The notes: generated by a model from the letters alone, not told the origin. A stretch of DNA of 48,546 bases from Synergistaceae bacterium (GCA_031267575.1 JAIRYN010000001.1:1-48546), one strand, 5' to 3'. Shown: positions 35,405-44,386, counted from the stretch's first letter. Numbers and translations: made by a program.

Positions 35405-35749
35405 GAAAGTATAAAAATATCCCCGCCGCCTCCACTTATGGAGACGACGGGGATACCCATCTGTCGCGGTTCCACTCCATTTCCATTCCCTCGGTCCCGT
35501 CAGAAACGACTTCACGGGGCAGGGAATAGCTCTCAAATCCGCTGTAAGGGGCGGATCCCCGGCGTTTTATCCGGTCTTATAATGTGAGATTCAACCTGGC
35601 CTCAACGTCCGCTCGGAGGGGGTCTTCGCTTCTTTTACGCGGCAAGAACTCTCAGCCTCTGGTTCTCGCCTCTCTGTGCGTAAATTTAAAATAACTTGCA
35701 AGCTACTCGTCCTCTTCATCGCGCCTATTTCAGATCATTCTCGATCATG
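35405..35749 (-). promoter_or_regulatory. T-box riboswitch leader of thrS, with terminator
   Basis: On the minus strand the leader shows the T-box parts in order: GAGGACGAGTAG near the 5' end, the Stem I AG-bulge motif CAGAGAGGCG (about 35677-35668), the distal-loop motif GGCTGAGAG, TTTACGC pairing with GCGTAAA, then GAAGACC with a possible Thr specifier ACC at 35623-35621, and the T-box core TGGAACCGCGACAG at 35474-35461. The core runs into a hairpin (35419-35454, ATCCCCGTCGTCTCC arm) followed by ATATTTTTAT, the intrinsic terminator. Uncharged tRNA-Thr is expected to bind and permit transcription of thrS. Specifier assignment is by position and is less certain than the T-box itself. Confidence 0.9.
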
Positions 35750-35755
35750 CGAGAC

Positions 35756-35783
35756 AGAATAACACCGAAACTTTTTTTGTCAA
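35756..35783 (-). promoter_or_regulatory. Predicted promoter of the thrS T-box transcript
   Basis: Minus strand: perfect TTGACA (35783-35778), 16-nt spacer, TATTCT (35761-35756). It would start the leader just upstream of Stem I. The rest of the gap to ftsH is A/T-rich with no gene. Confidence 0.6.
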
Positions 35784-35893
35784 TCACAAAAATCCACAAC
35801 TTATTAAGAAAAAAATATTAAGAAAAAAACAGGATTAGAGGACGAGTCCCTTGTGGGTTTTTTAGGTTGAGGGGCAAAGCCTCATGGTTTTTC

Positions 35894-37825
35894 TTATGCC
35901 ATAAACTCGTTTTTCGGCGGCTCCTTGGTGTCAGGTTTTTGTTCTGCTGGCGCTTCTCCTTCCGTTTCTTTTTTCTCAGATTTTTCTTGGGCCGGAAGTT
36001 CTTCTCCGTTCATCAGCGCCTCAAATTCCTTGCCGTCTAAGGTTTCTCGTTCCAGCAAAATGACCGCGATTCTATCGACCAACGGCCTGTTTTCCGACAA
36101 AATCTCCCGCGCTTTAGTGTAACAGGAGTCGATGATCGCCTTGACCTCTTGGTCGATGGCGTAGGCCACCTCTTCGCTATAATCACGGTCCTCGGAGATG
36201 TCGCGCCCCAAGAAAATCTCCTCTCGCTTACGTCCCAGTTTCACCAATCCCAGCCGATCACTCATACCCAGCTCCGTCACCATCTGGCGGGCCGTTTTTG
36301 TCGCGCGGTCCAGGTCGTTAGCTGCACCGCTGGTCACGTCGCCGAAGATTAACTCCTCCGTCACGCGTCCGCTGAGCAAAATGCTGATACGGTTCAACAT
36401 CTCCGACCTGGACACCAAGAAACGGTCCTCTTCGGGTAGTTGCAACGTATATCCCAAAGCCGCGTGTCCTCGGGGAACGATGGAAATCTTATGGAGGGGA
36501 TCGCTCTCAGGCAGTTTCTTCGCTACCAACGCGTGACCTACTTCATGGTAGGCGATAATCTTCTTTTCTTTGTCGCTGATTAATCGGCTCCTGCGTTCCG
36601 GGCCAGTCATGACGCGCTCAATACCCTCCTCGAACTCGTCCATGCCGATTTTATTCTTGTTGCGGCGCGCGGCTAGAAGTGCCGCCTCGTTGACCAAGTT
36701 CGCCAAGTCTGCCCCCACGAAACCAGGAGTCCGGCGGGCCAATATACCCAGTACCACGCTGTCGTCGATTTGTTTGCCCTTGCTGTGTACCTTGAGAATG
36801 GCCTCGCGCCCGTTGACGTCGGGGCGGTCCACCACAATATGACGATCAAAGCGACCGGGGCGCAACAGAGCCGGGTCCAAAATGTCCGGACGGTTTGTCG
36901 CCGCGATCAAAATCGTGCTGCTTGCGTCGTCAAAACCGTCTAGCTCCACCAGAAGCTGGTTCAAAGTCTGCTCACGCTCGTCATGACCGCCTCCGAGGCC
37001 CGCTCCTCTATGGCGCCCTACGGCATCTATCTCATCCACAAAGATGAGGCAAGGCTGATACCTCTTGGCCTGATCGAAAAGGTCGCGAACACGGGCGGCG
37101 CCCACACCCACAAACATTTCGACGAAATCGGATCCGCTGACGCTGAAAAACGGCACGTCCGCCTCTCCCGCCGCGGCGCGAGCCAAAAGCGTTTTCCCCG
37201 TGCCAGGAGGTCCCAGCAGCAAAACGCCCCTCGGCACCTTCGCCCCTAAACGGGTAAACTTCGCGGGATCTTTCAAGAAATGAATAACTTCCTGTAACTC
37301 TTCTTTCGACTCGTCGCAACCAGCCACGTCCGCGAAGGTGACTTTGGGTCGATTGTCCAGGAATAGCTTGGCCTTGCTCTTCGCGAAGGACATGACCTTT
37401 CCGCCGCCACCCTGCATATTGTAAAGAAAGAAGATCCACACCCCGATCAACAGGAGCGTCGGAAAGAGCGAAGACAGAATCGTCACCCACCATGAGGTCT
37501 TTTGTGGAGCCTCAATAGTGACCTCGGCACCTTTTTTCGCCGCCTGGGCCGCCAGATCGCTAGCTTCCACGCTATAGGTCAAAAACCTGTTTCCGTCTCT
37601 CAACTCACCACGTAACGTCGCGGAACTCGATTCGCCCGGCAACGTGTTGTTTCTAATTGAAAGCGCAACGACCCGTCCAGCCTCTAGTTCCGACAAAAAC
37701 GTACTGTAGCTGATTTCAATATACTGTGGTTGAGTCTGAGCTGGCGTCAAAAACATGTTCACCAGGCTGACCACCAAAACAATAAGAATCAGGTACAGAC
37801 CCAGATTCTTCACTACCCGCCCCAA
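35894..37825 (-). CDS. ftsH: ATP-dependent zinc metalloprotease FtsH
   Basis: 643 residues. Two N-terminal membrane spans ([15 protein letters not shown] and [20 protein letters not shown]) flank a small periplasmic domain; then the AAA+ module with Walker [18 protein letters not shown], Walker [37 protein letters not shown], and the peptidase site HEVGH (near residue 424). The C-terminal tail is Glu/Lys-rich. FtsH degrades membrane and short-lived cytosolic proteins. Upstream there is an 18-nt tandem repeat and then hpt and tilS, the tilS-hpt-ftsH order common in Firmicutes and Synergistota-like genomes. Confidence 0.97.
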   Translation of the reverse strand: MGRVVKNLGLYLILIVLVVSLVNMFLTPAQTQPQYIEISYSTFLSELEAGRVVALSIRNNTLPGESSSATLRGELRDGNRFLTYSVEASDLAAQAAKKGAEVTIEAPQKTSWWVTILSSLFPTLLLIGVWIFFLYNMQGGGGKVMSFAKSKAKLFLDNRPKVTFADVAGCDESKEELQEVIHFLKDPAKFTRLGAKVPRGVLLLGPPGTGKTLLARAAAGEADVPFFSVSGSDFVEMFVGVGAARVRDLFDQAKRYQPCLIFVDEIDAVGRHRGAGLGGGHDEREQTLNQLLVELDGFDDASSTILIAATNRPDILDPALLRPGRFDRHIVVDRPDVNGREAILKVHSKGKQIDDSVVLGILARRTPGFVGADLANLVNEAALLAARRNKNKIGMDEFEEGIERVMTGPERRSRLISDKEKKIIAYHEVGHALVAKKLPESDPLHKISIVPRGHAALGYTLQLPEEDRFLVSRSEMLNRISILLSGRVTEELIFGDVTSGAANDLDRATKTARQMVTELGMSDRLGLVKLGRKREEIFLGRDISEDRDYSEEVAYAIDQEVKAIIDSCYTKAREILSENRPLVDRIAVILLERETLDGKEFEALMNGEELPAQEKSEKKETEGEAPAEQKPDTKEPPKNEFMA

Positions 37826-37846
37826 AACATCGCCGCCTCTCCTACC

Positions 37847-37890
37847 TTATCTTAATCTTAAACCCCATCTTAATCTTAAACCTTATCTTA
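37847..37890. repeat. 18-nt tandem repeat upstream of ftsH
   Basis: Units ttatcttaatcttaaacc (37847) and ccatcttaatcttaaacc (37865), with a third partial ttatctta (37883). It occupies the leader just before the ftsH start. Confidence 0.88.
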
Positions 37891-37946
37891 CGCGTAAAAT
37901 TCAACTTCGTGATTCTAACATAAACAGATGGAACATGAACAAGGAA

Positions 37947-38498
37947 TTAGAACTCTACCGCGCAGATAGATGGTAAATGCCTCCATTTTCCGGCACAATC
38001 CAAGCCGTATCCCACCACGAAAACGTCGGGAATCGTAAACCCGCAGTAATCGACGTTCACTGCGACCTCGCGTTTTTCGCGCTTGTCCAACAACACGCAG
38101 GTTCTGAGGCTGGATGGCCTTCGCGCGCGTAGAATATCCAAAAGGTAAGATAACGTCAATCCCGTGTCGATAATGTCCTCCACGATTAAAACGTTTTTAC
38201 CCTCAATGTCGCTACCCAGGTCCTTGAGAATGCGCACAACGCCGCTGCTTTTTGCCGCGTCCCCATAAGAGGAAACCGACATGAAGTCCATTCTCACATC
38301 CAAGTCCGGGGACATACAGCGTAGCAGGTCCGACAGAAAAATCACGGCCCCGTTCAAAATCCCCACGGCCAATAATTCCCCTCCTCGCGTCTCGGACACG
38401 ATTTTCTTCGCCAAAATTCGGACTCGCTCGGTAATCGCTTCTTCGGAAAACAATACTTCGCTTCTCCTGTAGCCGGAAATTTCTTTAGAATTGCCCAT
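37947..38498 (-). CDS. hpt: Hypoxanthine phosphoribosyltransferase
   Basis: 183 residues. The PRPP-binding motif is VLIVEDIIDTGLTL (near residue 103), with DFMSVSSYG and the C-terminal GLDCAGKWRHLP, as in the bacterial Hpt family. It salvages hypoxanthine (and guanine) to nucleotides. It follows tilS by 28 nt on the same strand and precedes ftsH. Length and motif spacing are standard. Confidence 0.93.
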   Translation of the reverse strand: MGNSKEISGYRRSEVLFSEEAITERVRILAKKIVSETRGGELLAVGILNGAVIFLSDLLRCMSPDLDVRMDFMSVSSYGDAAKSSGVVRILKDLGSDIEGKNVLIVEDIIDTGLTLSYLLDILRARRPSSLRTCVLLDKREKREVAVNVDYCGFTIPDVFVVGYGLDCAGKWRHLPSICAVEF

Positions 38499-38526
38499 CC
38501 CGTCACTCTCCGATCAATTCTTTGCC

Positions 38527-39633
38527 CTAACGCCACACCCAATTGATCCGGTCTCGGCTTCCCAGTACGGATAGCCTTCCATTCCATTGAAACTCGAAAC
38601 GCTTCTTTCCTCCCATCAAAAACGCCAGCTTCTCGCCGCGCTCGCGGGAAAGCGTCGGAATTTCCAAGCGGCGTCCCATCGCCCGAACCAGAAGAACCCT
38701 CTCTCGCAGAGAGAGGGCCCGTACTTTTTCGCGATCAAGGTTACCGCTTTTTTCGTCATTTCCGGTCTTTTTATGGGTGTCGCAAACAATAACAGCCTCC
38801 AAAAGAGCGGTGCCGTAACTTTCCTCTTCTCGACGATAATACCCCATTTCCTCGGCGAACGCCACTAAATGATCGACGGCTTTCGCGTTGAGCTTTTTCT
38901 CAACGAGGGGGATCAGTTGGTTGCGGAGGAAATTTCGCGTGTGAACCTCGTTCGCGTTGGACTGGTCCTCACGCCAAGAGATTCCGCGGCAACGCAAAAT
39001 GGCGCGCAGAAAATCCCTAGAACAATGTAATAGGGGGCGGAAGAAAATCCCCCTTTGCTCCGGTATCCCTGCGACGCCACGGACACCCGCCCCACGTAAA
39101 AGATTGAACAGCACGGTCTCGGCTACGTCTTCTTTGTTGTGTCCCAGAGCGACGCCCCAAGCACCGCGCTTTCGCGCGACGGATTCGAGAAAAGCGTGAC
39201 GCAGACGCCGGGCCCCCATCTCCAGAGATTCGCCCCTCTCTAAGAGCCCCGGAACATCGACGTGCCGAACCTCCGACTCCAAGCCCCAACATTGAGCCGC
39301 TTCCTGGACGAAACTCGCGTCTTCCTGGGACGCTTCGCCGCGAATGCCATGCTCCAAGTGCGCGACGATGATTTTTCCCTCATAAAAAGTTCGGAACAAC
39401 CATAAAAGGGCCATGGAGTCGCCGCCCCCGGAGACGGCCAAAACAACAGGGCCCTCTTGTCCCCCTCCGTCTTCGATCCATCCCTGGCGCGTTCCGGTCT
39501 CGAAGAAAATCCGACTCAGGGCGTTCAAAGAATACTCGTAAGGAATATCCCGGCTCCGTTCTCGTTCTCGTTCCTCTGGTGGTAGTCGCGACAAGGCTCG
39601 GCGGTAAAAGACTTTTTGAGCGAAAACTTCCAC
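38527..39633 (-). CDS. tilS: tRNA(Ile)-lysidine synthase
   Basis: About 368 residues. The PP-loop is VVLAVSGGGDSMALLWLF, followed by VAHLEHGIRGEASQED and LGHNKEDVAETVLFNLLRGAGVRGVAGI, which together define TilS, the enzyme that makes lysidine at the wobble C of the tRNA-Ile (CAU) so that it reads AUA. I place the start at GTG 39633, 24 nt after the preceding glycosyltransferase stop; an upstream frame to 39744 lies inside that gene. The N-terminus before the PP-loop is about 65 residues, longer than usual, so a later start is possible. The C-terminal domain is short. Confidence 0.9.
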   Translation of the reverse strand: MEVFAQKVFYRRALSRLPPEERERERSRDIPYEYSLNALSRIFFETGTRQGWIEDGGGQEGPVVLAVSGGGDSMALLWLFRTFYEGKIIVAHLEHGIRGEASQEDASFVQEAAQCWGLESEVRHVDVPGLLERGESLEMGARRLRHAFLESVARKRGAWGVALGHNKEDVAETVLFNLLRGAGVRGVAGIPEQRGIFFRPLLHCSRDFLRAILRCRGISWREDQSNANEVHTRNFLRNQLIPLVEKKLNAKAVDHLVAFAEEMGYYRREEESYGTALLEAVIVCDTHKKTGNDEKSGNLDREKVRALSLRERVLLVRAMGRRLEIPTLSRERGEKLAFLMGGKKRFEFQWNGRLSVLGSRDRINWVWR

Positions 39634-39656
39634 ATTCTCACCCGAACGTTGTAATC

Positions 39657-40655
39657 CTAAGAGGTAAATTCTCGAAAGGCATGGAGCGCTTGGGCAGGTG
39701 AGATGTCGGCCAGGCAGTCGACTGGGCAACGGTAATTGCGGCAACCCGCCTGAGGGCAGCTCACCCGCGCCTCTCGGAACCAGGGCATACGAAAATCCAT
39801 CCCGTAGGCGTCCGTAACCCCGAAAAAACCCAGCGTCGGCGTCCCAACCAACGCGGCGAGATGCAGGGGTCCCGTGTCATTGCCCACAGCAACGGAGCAG
39901 GTCGCCGCCACAGCGGCCATGAGAGGGAAAGGCGTTTGTCCCACCAAAGTCAGCACTGTGCGGCTCCGCAGAGCCTCCTCGATTTCCCGCGCCGTTCGAG
40001 CCTCTGTTTCGCCGTGACCGTTCAGGACCACGCCCCAGCCCTCGGCGACCAAAGGCGACAAGAACTTGATCCAGTGCTGGATAGGCCAGAATTTTTGTGG
40101 CTTGCTGGCTCCGATGACGGCGAAGATTTTTTTGTCGGGCAAACCTGAGAGCATCGACTCGGCTTTTTCCCTGTCCTCTGGAAGCACAAAAATCGCCGCT
40201 TCATCTCGATTTTTAAAGTCCACGCCCAGCTTATCCAAGCACTCCCAATGCGTGGTTTTGTAGCAGAGCTGCATCCCGCTGTTGTAGCCAAAACGTTGGC
40301 GCACCCCGCTAAAAAAAGCGATACTGGCGGCGGCGGCTCCCCGATGCAGGCTGAATAACCACTTGAAGTTCGACGCCCGGATTTCTCGTAGCACGCGGAA
40401 AAAATCCCACGGACGTTTCTTAACATCCCAAAAGAGCAAATCATCAATATAAGGCTGTATTTCCAATATCTTGGCATAGTTTAGATGGGTCAAAAACGTC
40501 AAATGAACCTCCGGATATTTCATTTTAAATCGATGCGCCGATGCCGCCGCTTGCAGGACGTCGCCGAAGGCGCTGAAACGTATCCACAAAACTTTTTCTC
40601 CTGGTTGGGGACGTAGCCCCGATGACTTCCCTTTCGGCATTTTGCGCTCCAACAT
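39657..40655 (-). CDS. GT9 glycosyltransferase, ADP-heptose:LPS heptosyltransferase type
   Basis: About 332 residues. GEKVLWIRFSAFGDVLQAAASAHRFK is the GT9 N-terminal glycine/phosphate region (shown in part: IRFSAFGDVLQAAASAHRF), and VAVGNDTGPLHLAALVGTPTLGFFG is the sugar-nucleotide-binding GNDTGPLH motif of WaaF/RfaF-type enzymes. A cluster CPQAGCRNYRCPVDC near the C-terminus is cysteine-rich and is found in some GT9 members. Start ATG at 40655, with GAGGGGAG upstream. It builds inner-core oligosaccharide if the acceptor is lipid A. It is evidence for an outer membrane with LPS-like glycolipid. Confidence 0.85.
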   Translation of the reverse strand: MLERKMPKGKSSGLRPQPGEKVLWIRFSAFGDVLQAAASAHRFKMKYPEVHLTFLTHLNYAKILEIQPYIDDLLFWDVKKRPWDFFRVLREIRASNFKWLFSLHRGAAAASIAFFSGVRQRFGYNSGMQLCYKTTHWECLDKLGVDFKNRDEAAIFVLPEDREKAESMLSGLPDKKIFAVIGASKPQKFWPIQHWIKFLSPLVAEGWGVVLNGHGETEARTAREIEEALRSRTVLTLVGQTPFPLMAAVAATCSVAVGNDTGPLHLAALVGTPTLGFFGVTDAYGMDFRMPWFREARVSCPQAGCRNYRCPVDCLADISPAQALHAFREFTS

Positions 40656-40714
40656 GACGACTCCCCTCTCTTTCTTGGACACATTTCCATCGTCACATTA
40701 TCATTCAGATTCGG

Positions 40715-41851
40715 TTACTCTCGAATCGTCAGGTCATCGAACAATCGTTCGTATTCTTTGACTGCGCGCAGTTGCGAAAAAAACGCGGCACGCTTTTTCA
40801 GCTTTTCGACGGGCAGAGGGTGTTTTAAAGCCTCCTCTATGGCCCGTGCTACATCGGAGGCATCTCCGGTCTTCGCCAAATAACCATATTTTCCATCGTC
40901 CAATATCTCGGCGGGCCCGCTTTTACAATCTGTGGAAACGACGGAACAGCCGCAGGCCAGAGCTTCGGCCGCGACGTTGCCGAACCCCTCGAAACGAGAC
41001 GTCATGACGAAAAGCGCCGCGCGTTTCATATACGGAAAGGGGTTAGAAACGTATCCGGGCAACGAGACTCGGCTCGCGAGATTTTGTTTACGCACGAGCT
41101 TTTCCAGCATCGCCCTTTGTTTACCCTCGCCTAAAATCAAAAGCCGCAGCTCTGGGCGCCGAGGAGCCAATAGACCAAACGCCCGGATCAATGTCGCAAA
41201 ATCCTTCTGGACGCCCAAGCGCCCAACGCCCAAAACAACCGTCACCTTTTCCTTAAACCAAGGGTGATCTAGAGGAGCTTCCATTTGGGCGCAGAGTTCA
41301 TCTGTCAGAACGGGGTTGTAAATGACGCGGATTTTCTCCGACTTGATAAGCCTCAGAGTCCTCATTTCCTCCGCGACGCCCCGAGAAATACAGATGCAGG
41401 CTGAAGCGAGCGGATATAAAAGGCGGCAGCGCAGAAAGCGCAAACGCGTTTGCACAGGTCCGCGGTCCAGAGTGAACATGTTACGCTGTGACAGAATAAC
41501 ATGAAAGGAGGCGCGCAATACAAGCCTTGCCAAAAGCGCTCTCATGGAGGTGTAGACGGGAAGGAGAAAATCCGCACGAAAAGCACGGAGGTACATTAAT
41601 AAGAGAAGAAATGAGCCCTTTAGATCTACAACTTCGACCTTGGGATCCACCTCACGCAGCAGAGGGCCTTTTTTCGCGAATAAAAGCATAATGATACTCT
41701 GACCATCTCGCGCTAAACCGTTGGCGAGGCGTAAAGCCGAGCGCGCCGCTCCTCCCTCCCCCAAATCCCGAAGGAGAAAAGCCAGCCGATACTTTCTCCG
41801 ATTTTTATATTCGAGGCTTTCGTCTTCCCATTCATTCATGCTTCGAGCCAT
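40715..41851 (-). CDS. Family 4 glycosyltransferase
   Basis: 378 residues, GT-B fold, GT4/Glycos_transf_1. The N-terminal half has LAFLLRDLGEGGAARSALRLANGLARDG. The C-terminal nucleotide-sugar domain has VVLGVGRLGVQKDFATLIRAF, LLILGEGKQRAMLEKLV and the E-x7-E motif FEGFGNVAAEALACGCSVVSTD. It transfers an unidentified sugar in the same region as the heptosyltransferase-like and GT8 genes. ATG starts at 41851 (another four codons in). Confidence 0.88.
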   Translation of the reverse strand: MARSMNEWEDESLEYKNRRKYRLAFLLRDLGEGGAARSALRLANGLARDGQSIIMLLFAKKGPLLREVDPKVEVVDLKGSFLLLLMYLRAFRADFLLPVYTSMRALLARLVLRASFHVILSQRNMFTLDRGPVQTRLRFLRCRLLYPLASACICISRGVAEEMRTLRLIKSEKIRVIYNPVLTDELCAQMEAPLDHPWFKEKVTVVLGVGRLGVQKDFATLIRAFGLLAPRRPELRLLILGEGKQRAMLEKLVRKQNLASRVSLPGYVSNPFPYMKRAALFVMTSRFEGFGNVAAEALACGCSVVSTDCKSGPAEILDDGKYGYLAKTGDASDVARAIEEALKHPLPVEKLKKRAAFFSQLRAVKEYERLFDDLTIRE

Positions 41852-41915
41852 CCAATCATGAAAATTCTATCTTGAACATACCTTGCGTTCTATGTGTAAT
41901 AGTACAGGTCTTTTA

Positions 41916-42113
41916 TTAAAAATCCAATGATTTTCGCGACATCGTCGCAAAAAAGTTCCTCCCGAGGCGTGAAAATATCTTTTTATAACATAGCGAGGTT
42001 TTTCGATGCGTCAAAGGAGAGTCTCTCACCATATTCAAAGGAGAGTCTCTCACCATATTCAAAGGAAAGTCTCTCACCACATTCAAAGGAGGGTCTCTCA
42101 CCACATCAAGCAA
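41916..42113 (-). pseudogene. Decayed 3' fragment of a GT8 gene fused to a 24-nt tandem repeat
   Basis: After the repeat-encoded VRDSPL units, the minus strand reads SPLTHRKTSLCYKKIFSRLGRNFF, closely parallel to the C-terminus of the GT8 gene just upstream (SPLTHRRTYQCYKRIFFRW). The DNA also aligns. This is best explained as a tandem duplicate of the GT8 gene that has lost all but its last roughly 35 codons, the junction having expanded into the repeat. It is unlikely to be functional. Confidence 0.7.
42012..42107. repeat. 24-nt tandem repeat, 4 copies
   Basis: Four 24-nt units start at 42012, 42036, 42060 and 42084. The first two are identical; the later ones carry one to four substitutions. 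The unit begins caaaggagagtctctcacc. Each encodes eight residues (NMVRDSPL-type) on the minus strand. The copies are contiguous with no spacers. Confidence 0.95.
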
Positions 42114-42162
42114 AACATTGACAATTTTATCGGCATTTCAACCTATAACGCCTTCAGATCGC

Positions 42163-43254
42163 TCATATTTTCTCTATCTTCCTTTGGATCAGCGAGGATT
42201 TTATTTTGTCATAAAGCTCTTGCATCATAAACCAAACGATGACCACGATATCATTAAGAAAAATGTCCTTCCGCCAGCGGAAAAAAATCCTTTTGTAACA
42301 CTGATATGTCCGCCGGTGGGTGAGCGGTGATTTTTCGGCCACGTCGATCATAAGGTCCACTATTTTTTCCGGTTCCAAGCGGCCCCAGGGCGTTTTGAGA
42401 AAAGTTCTCCAATACAACCGGTCCATAGCAAATCCCTTCAGAGCTTCCCAAGGCTTGGGACTAAGGATAGCGTGAAGGATAGAATTTGCGATCCTTGGGT
42501 CGTTCAGGTCATCGCAGAAGTTGGCGTTTATGAAAACGTGACCATTGTTGAATCTGCCGTCGATGATTTTGATGTCCCCGCGAAAATATGAATTAATCAA
42601 GTCCTGGTCCACCGTGTCTATGTAACGTTTGTGGCGCGAAAACCATGGGACGATTTCTTGGGTCAGGTTGTATTTTTTTCTTATCCGATAAAGGTTTATC
42701 GATAAAACACCAGCGTTGATATAGGTCGCTTGGTCGCAACCTATATGTTTGAACCTAAACGCTTTGGCGGAAATCCGTCTGTAGGGTTTGTTTGCCGGCC
42801 GGTCCAACACTCCAGCCAAAGCGCAATTGTCCACGGCAATATCCCAGAGTTCTCGGATATTCATGTTGACCACCACATCGCAGTCCAGGTAGATCACTTT
42901 GTCCAAAAGAAGAACTTCCACGATCAGCAAGCGAAACAATGTCCCAATCGACCACTGCTGCGCCAGCTTTATGGCATCCTCTCCCAACTGCCCCATGTGG
43001 GGCATGACATCGTGAAATTCGACACTCTGTCCGTAGGATTCCGCGGTTTCGGTCAAAAGGACACGATTGTGCTCCGTCAGCGTTTGGTCATGCAGAATGT
43101 GAACGCGAACGGGGTTCCGTGTTCGTTCGAAAATGGAGGCCATGACGACCCCCGCGTGTCTCGCATACGTGCCCTTCGGGTCGTAGACGGCCAGGACGAC
43201 GTGAATGACGTCGCCGGCGAGTTTGTTTTCTTCCGATATCTCCAGTCTCTCCAT
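42163..43254 (-). CDS. Family 8 glycosyltransferase (LPS galactosyl/glucosyltransferase type)
   Basis: 363 residues. VVLAVYDPKGTYARHAGVVMASIFERT opens the GT-A fold (VLAVYDPKGTYARHAGV shown), the DxD motif is YLDCDVVVNM (near residue 113), and INAGVLSINLYRIR and NGHVFINANFCDD follow as in WaaI/WaaJ/RfaI-type enzymes. The C-terminus SPLTHRRTYQCYKRIFFRW is duplicated in a degraded form downstream. ATG with AGGAGG eight bases upstream. It adds a galactose or glucose residue to the LPS core or a related glycan; the precise donor is not readable. Confidence 0.88.
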   Translation of the reverse strand: MERLEISEENKLAGDVIHVVLAVYDPKGTYARHAGVVMASIFERTRNPVRVHILHDQTLTEHNRVLLTETAESYGQSVEFHDVMPHMGQLGEDAIKLAQQWSIGTLFRLLIVEVLLLDKVIYLDCDVVVNMNIRELWDIAVDNCALAGVLDRPANKPYRRISAKAFRFKHIGCDQATYINAGVLSINLYRIRKKYNLTQEIVPWFSRHKRYIDTVDQDLINSYFRGDIKIIDGRFNNGHVFINANFCDDLNDPRIANSILHAILSPKPWEALKGFAMDRLYWRTFLKTPWGRLEPEKIVDLMIDVAEKSPLTHRRTYQCYKRIFFRWRKDIFLNDIVVIVWFMMQELYDKIKSSLIQRKIEKI

Positions 43255-43342
43255 GGGTATTTCCTCCTAAAAAGTTTGTGTTTGCGCGGATTCTTTTTCG
43301 AGCATACGCAATATCCAACCGCTTTTAAGCGTATAGGGACAC

Positions 43343-43797
43343 TTAAAGGAAAAGTATATCTTTCTCGCTTAGTCCGGTTATGTCAACGATATCGCTGACC
43401 GACATATTACGAGCGAGCATTCTCTGAGCAAGCTTCTCCATGCCTTTTGCCATGCCTTTTACCATGCCTTTTCCATGCCTTCTTTCATGCCCTGCTGTTT
43501 AATATCGTCTGCGGAGTCTCGCAACATTAACGGTATATACATAGCTTTCCCCTCGTATTGCATTATCAGCATTTTATCCTTCATATTAATAATGCGCTTA
43601 ATGAAAAGCAGCAGATCTCGTTTTTCTTCCATGCTCCAGCTCCGTTCATTGAGGAGTTCTACTGTTTTTCGCAGAAAGTTGAATTTTGGGAGTTGTTTTT
43701 TATTTTCAGCGCAAACTTCGCGGCATAGAGAACGAGGTCCATGGGGTTATCGCTCGCGAGTAATTCGTCTTCGTCAAGCTCAAACAGTACAAGTAGA
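43343..43797 (-). pseudogene. Rpn-family (PD-(D/E)XK recombination-promoting nuclease) fragment, frameshifted
   Basis: In pieces, the minus strand reads MDLVLYAAKFALKIK, then after a frame change LRKTVELLNERSWSMEEKRDLLLFIKRIINMKDK, YEGKAMYIPLMLRDSADDIKQQGMKEG, a GMEKG repeat, and LARNMSVSDIVDITGLSEKDI. This is the C-terminal half of the Rpn/PF04754-type nuclease-transposase family. A one-base loss in an A run at 43467-43473 and another shift near 43685 break it. The N-terminal nuclease core is absent. The 3' part is a direct repeat of 48303-48520. Confidence 0.75.
43439..43473. repeat. 12-nt tandem repeat in the Rpn fragment
   Basis: Units catgccttttgc (43439), catgccttttac (43451) and the 11-nt catgccttttc (43463). 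The short unit is the frameshift; the copy at 48430 has one fewer unit but keeps five T's and an open frame. Confidence 0.85.
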
Positions 43798-43830
43798 CAT
43801 ATGGCAAGAAATCAAATACAAAACAAACGC
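43791..43830. repeat. 40-nt dispersed repeat, copy B (copy A at 28342-28381)
   Basis: Matches 28342-28381 with two differences. Its 3' end overlaps a perfect 22-nt palindrome at 43819-43840 (arms CAAAACAAACG). Confidence 0.85.
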
Positions 43831-44026
43831 GTTTGTTTTGCCCTTCGTTTTGCTCATGTCAAATGTTCCTTCCGTGATATGATTTTATTAACGTCGACAT
43901 GGGATAAAATCCTGCGGCATTGCACCTTGAAAACTGGATATAGGCGGTTGTTCGGGGAAGTCCCGAACGTAAAATATCCAACGCCGAACGAAAATAAGAG
44001 CTTCATGCTCTTCATGCTCTTTTTGT

Positions 44027-44132
44027 AGAGTGGGGGTATCCACTCTTAAAGGAGAAGACGTAAGGCCGGTTTCAGTCGGCTGTCTTTGTCGATCTTAGAA
44101 CCCCACAGGCTTTAGCCGTGGGAGTATGTCAA
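44027..44132 (+). mobile_element. IS605-type right-end remnant with TnpB C-terminal stub
   Basis: Frame RVGVSTLKGEDVRPVSVGCLCRS ends at the TAG at 44096-44098, matching the last codons of the 28167 TnpB stub. It is followed by the hairpin CCCAC.GGC/GCC.GTGGG at 44102-44122 and GGGAGTATGTCAA, the same end as at 28136. Upstream to about 43840 no TnpB sequence remains, but a hairpin GTTCGGG/CCCGAAC sits at about 43955-43973. Opposite orientation to the first copy. Confidence 0.65.
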
Positions 44133-44386
44133 GTCTTATAAACTTCTCTCCGATGCGCAACCCGCACCACTAGTACAATCAAAACGTCGTCGTGAATCTC
44201 GTAGACTACCCGATAGTTGTCAACACGGATACGCCACGTCTCCATACCCTTCAGCTTCTTGCATCCGTGTGGATGGGGATTGTCGGTGAGTTTTTCGGTG
44301 GCCTTAATGATTCGGTCTGCATATGCCCTGGGTAGGCTTGCAATTTGTTTCCGAGCAGAGACCTTAAACTCTAGTGAATGAACCGT
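44129..44386 (-). CDS. RelE/ParE-family toxin, no canonical start codon
   Basis: An 85-residue frame reads VHSLEFKVSARKQIASLPRAYADRI, KKLKGMETWRIRVDNYRVVYEI and LVVRVAHRREVYKT, the full RelE/ParE fold core with the C-terminal R..HR.EVY. It overlaps the antitoxin 3' end by 23 nt. The in-frame codon at the expected start is ACG (44386-44384; ATG with one base changed); no ATG, GTG or TTG lies in frame between it and the upstream stop. Either it starts at ACG, or the gene has been silenced by a start mutation. Otherwise the frame is intact, which favours recent loss. Confidence 0.72.
   Translation of the reverse strand, partial: TVHSLEFKVSARKQIASLPRAYADRIIKATEKLTDNPHPHGCKKLKGMETWRIRVDNYRVVYEIHDDVLIVLVVRVAHRREVYKT

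Noticed and set aside
35364-35435. Extended N-terminus of ThrS
   Set aside because: This sequence is the T-box terminator hairpin and its T run, not coding.
39634-39744. Extended N-terminus of TilS
   Set aside because: Lies wholly within the upstream heptosyltransferase-like gene in another frame and adds no conserved residues.
42012-42107. CRISPR array from the 24-nt repeats
   Set aside because: Units are contiguous with no spacers and no cas genes are near.
43900-43980. Structured RNA suggested by TTGAAAACTGGATA and a GTTCGGG/CCCGAAC hairpin
   Set aside because: Reminiscent of rRNA-spacer or element-end sequence but too little to assign; not called as an RNA gene.
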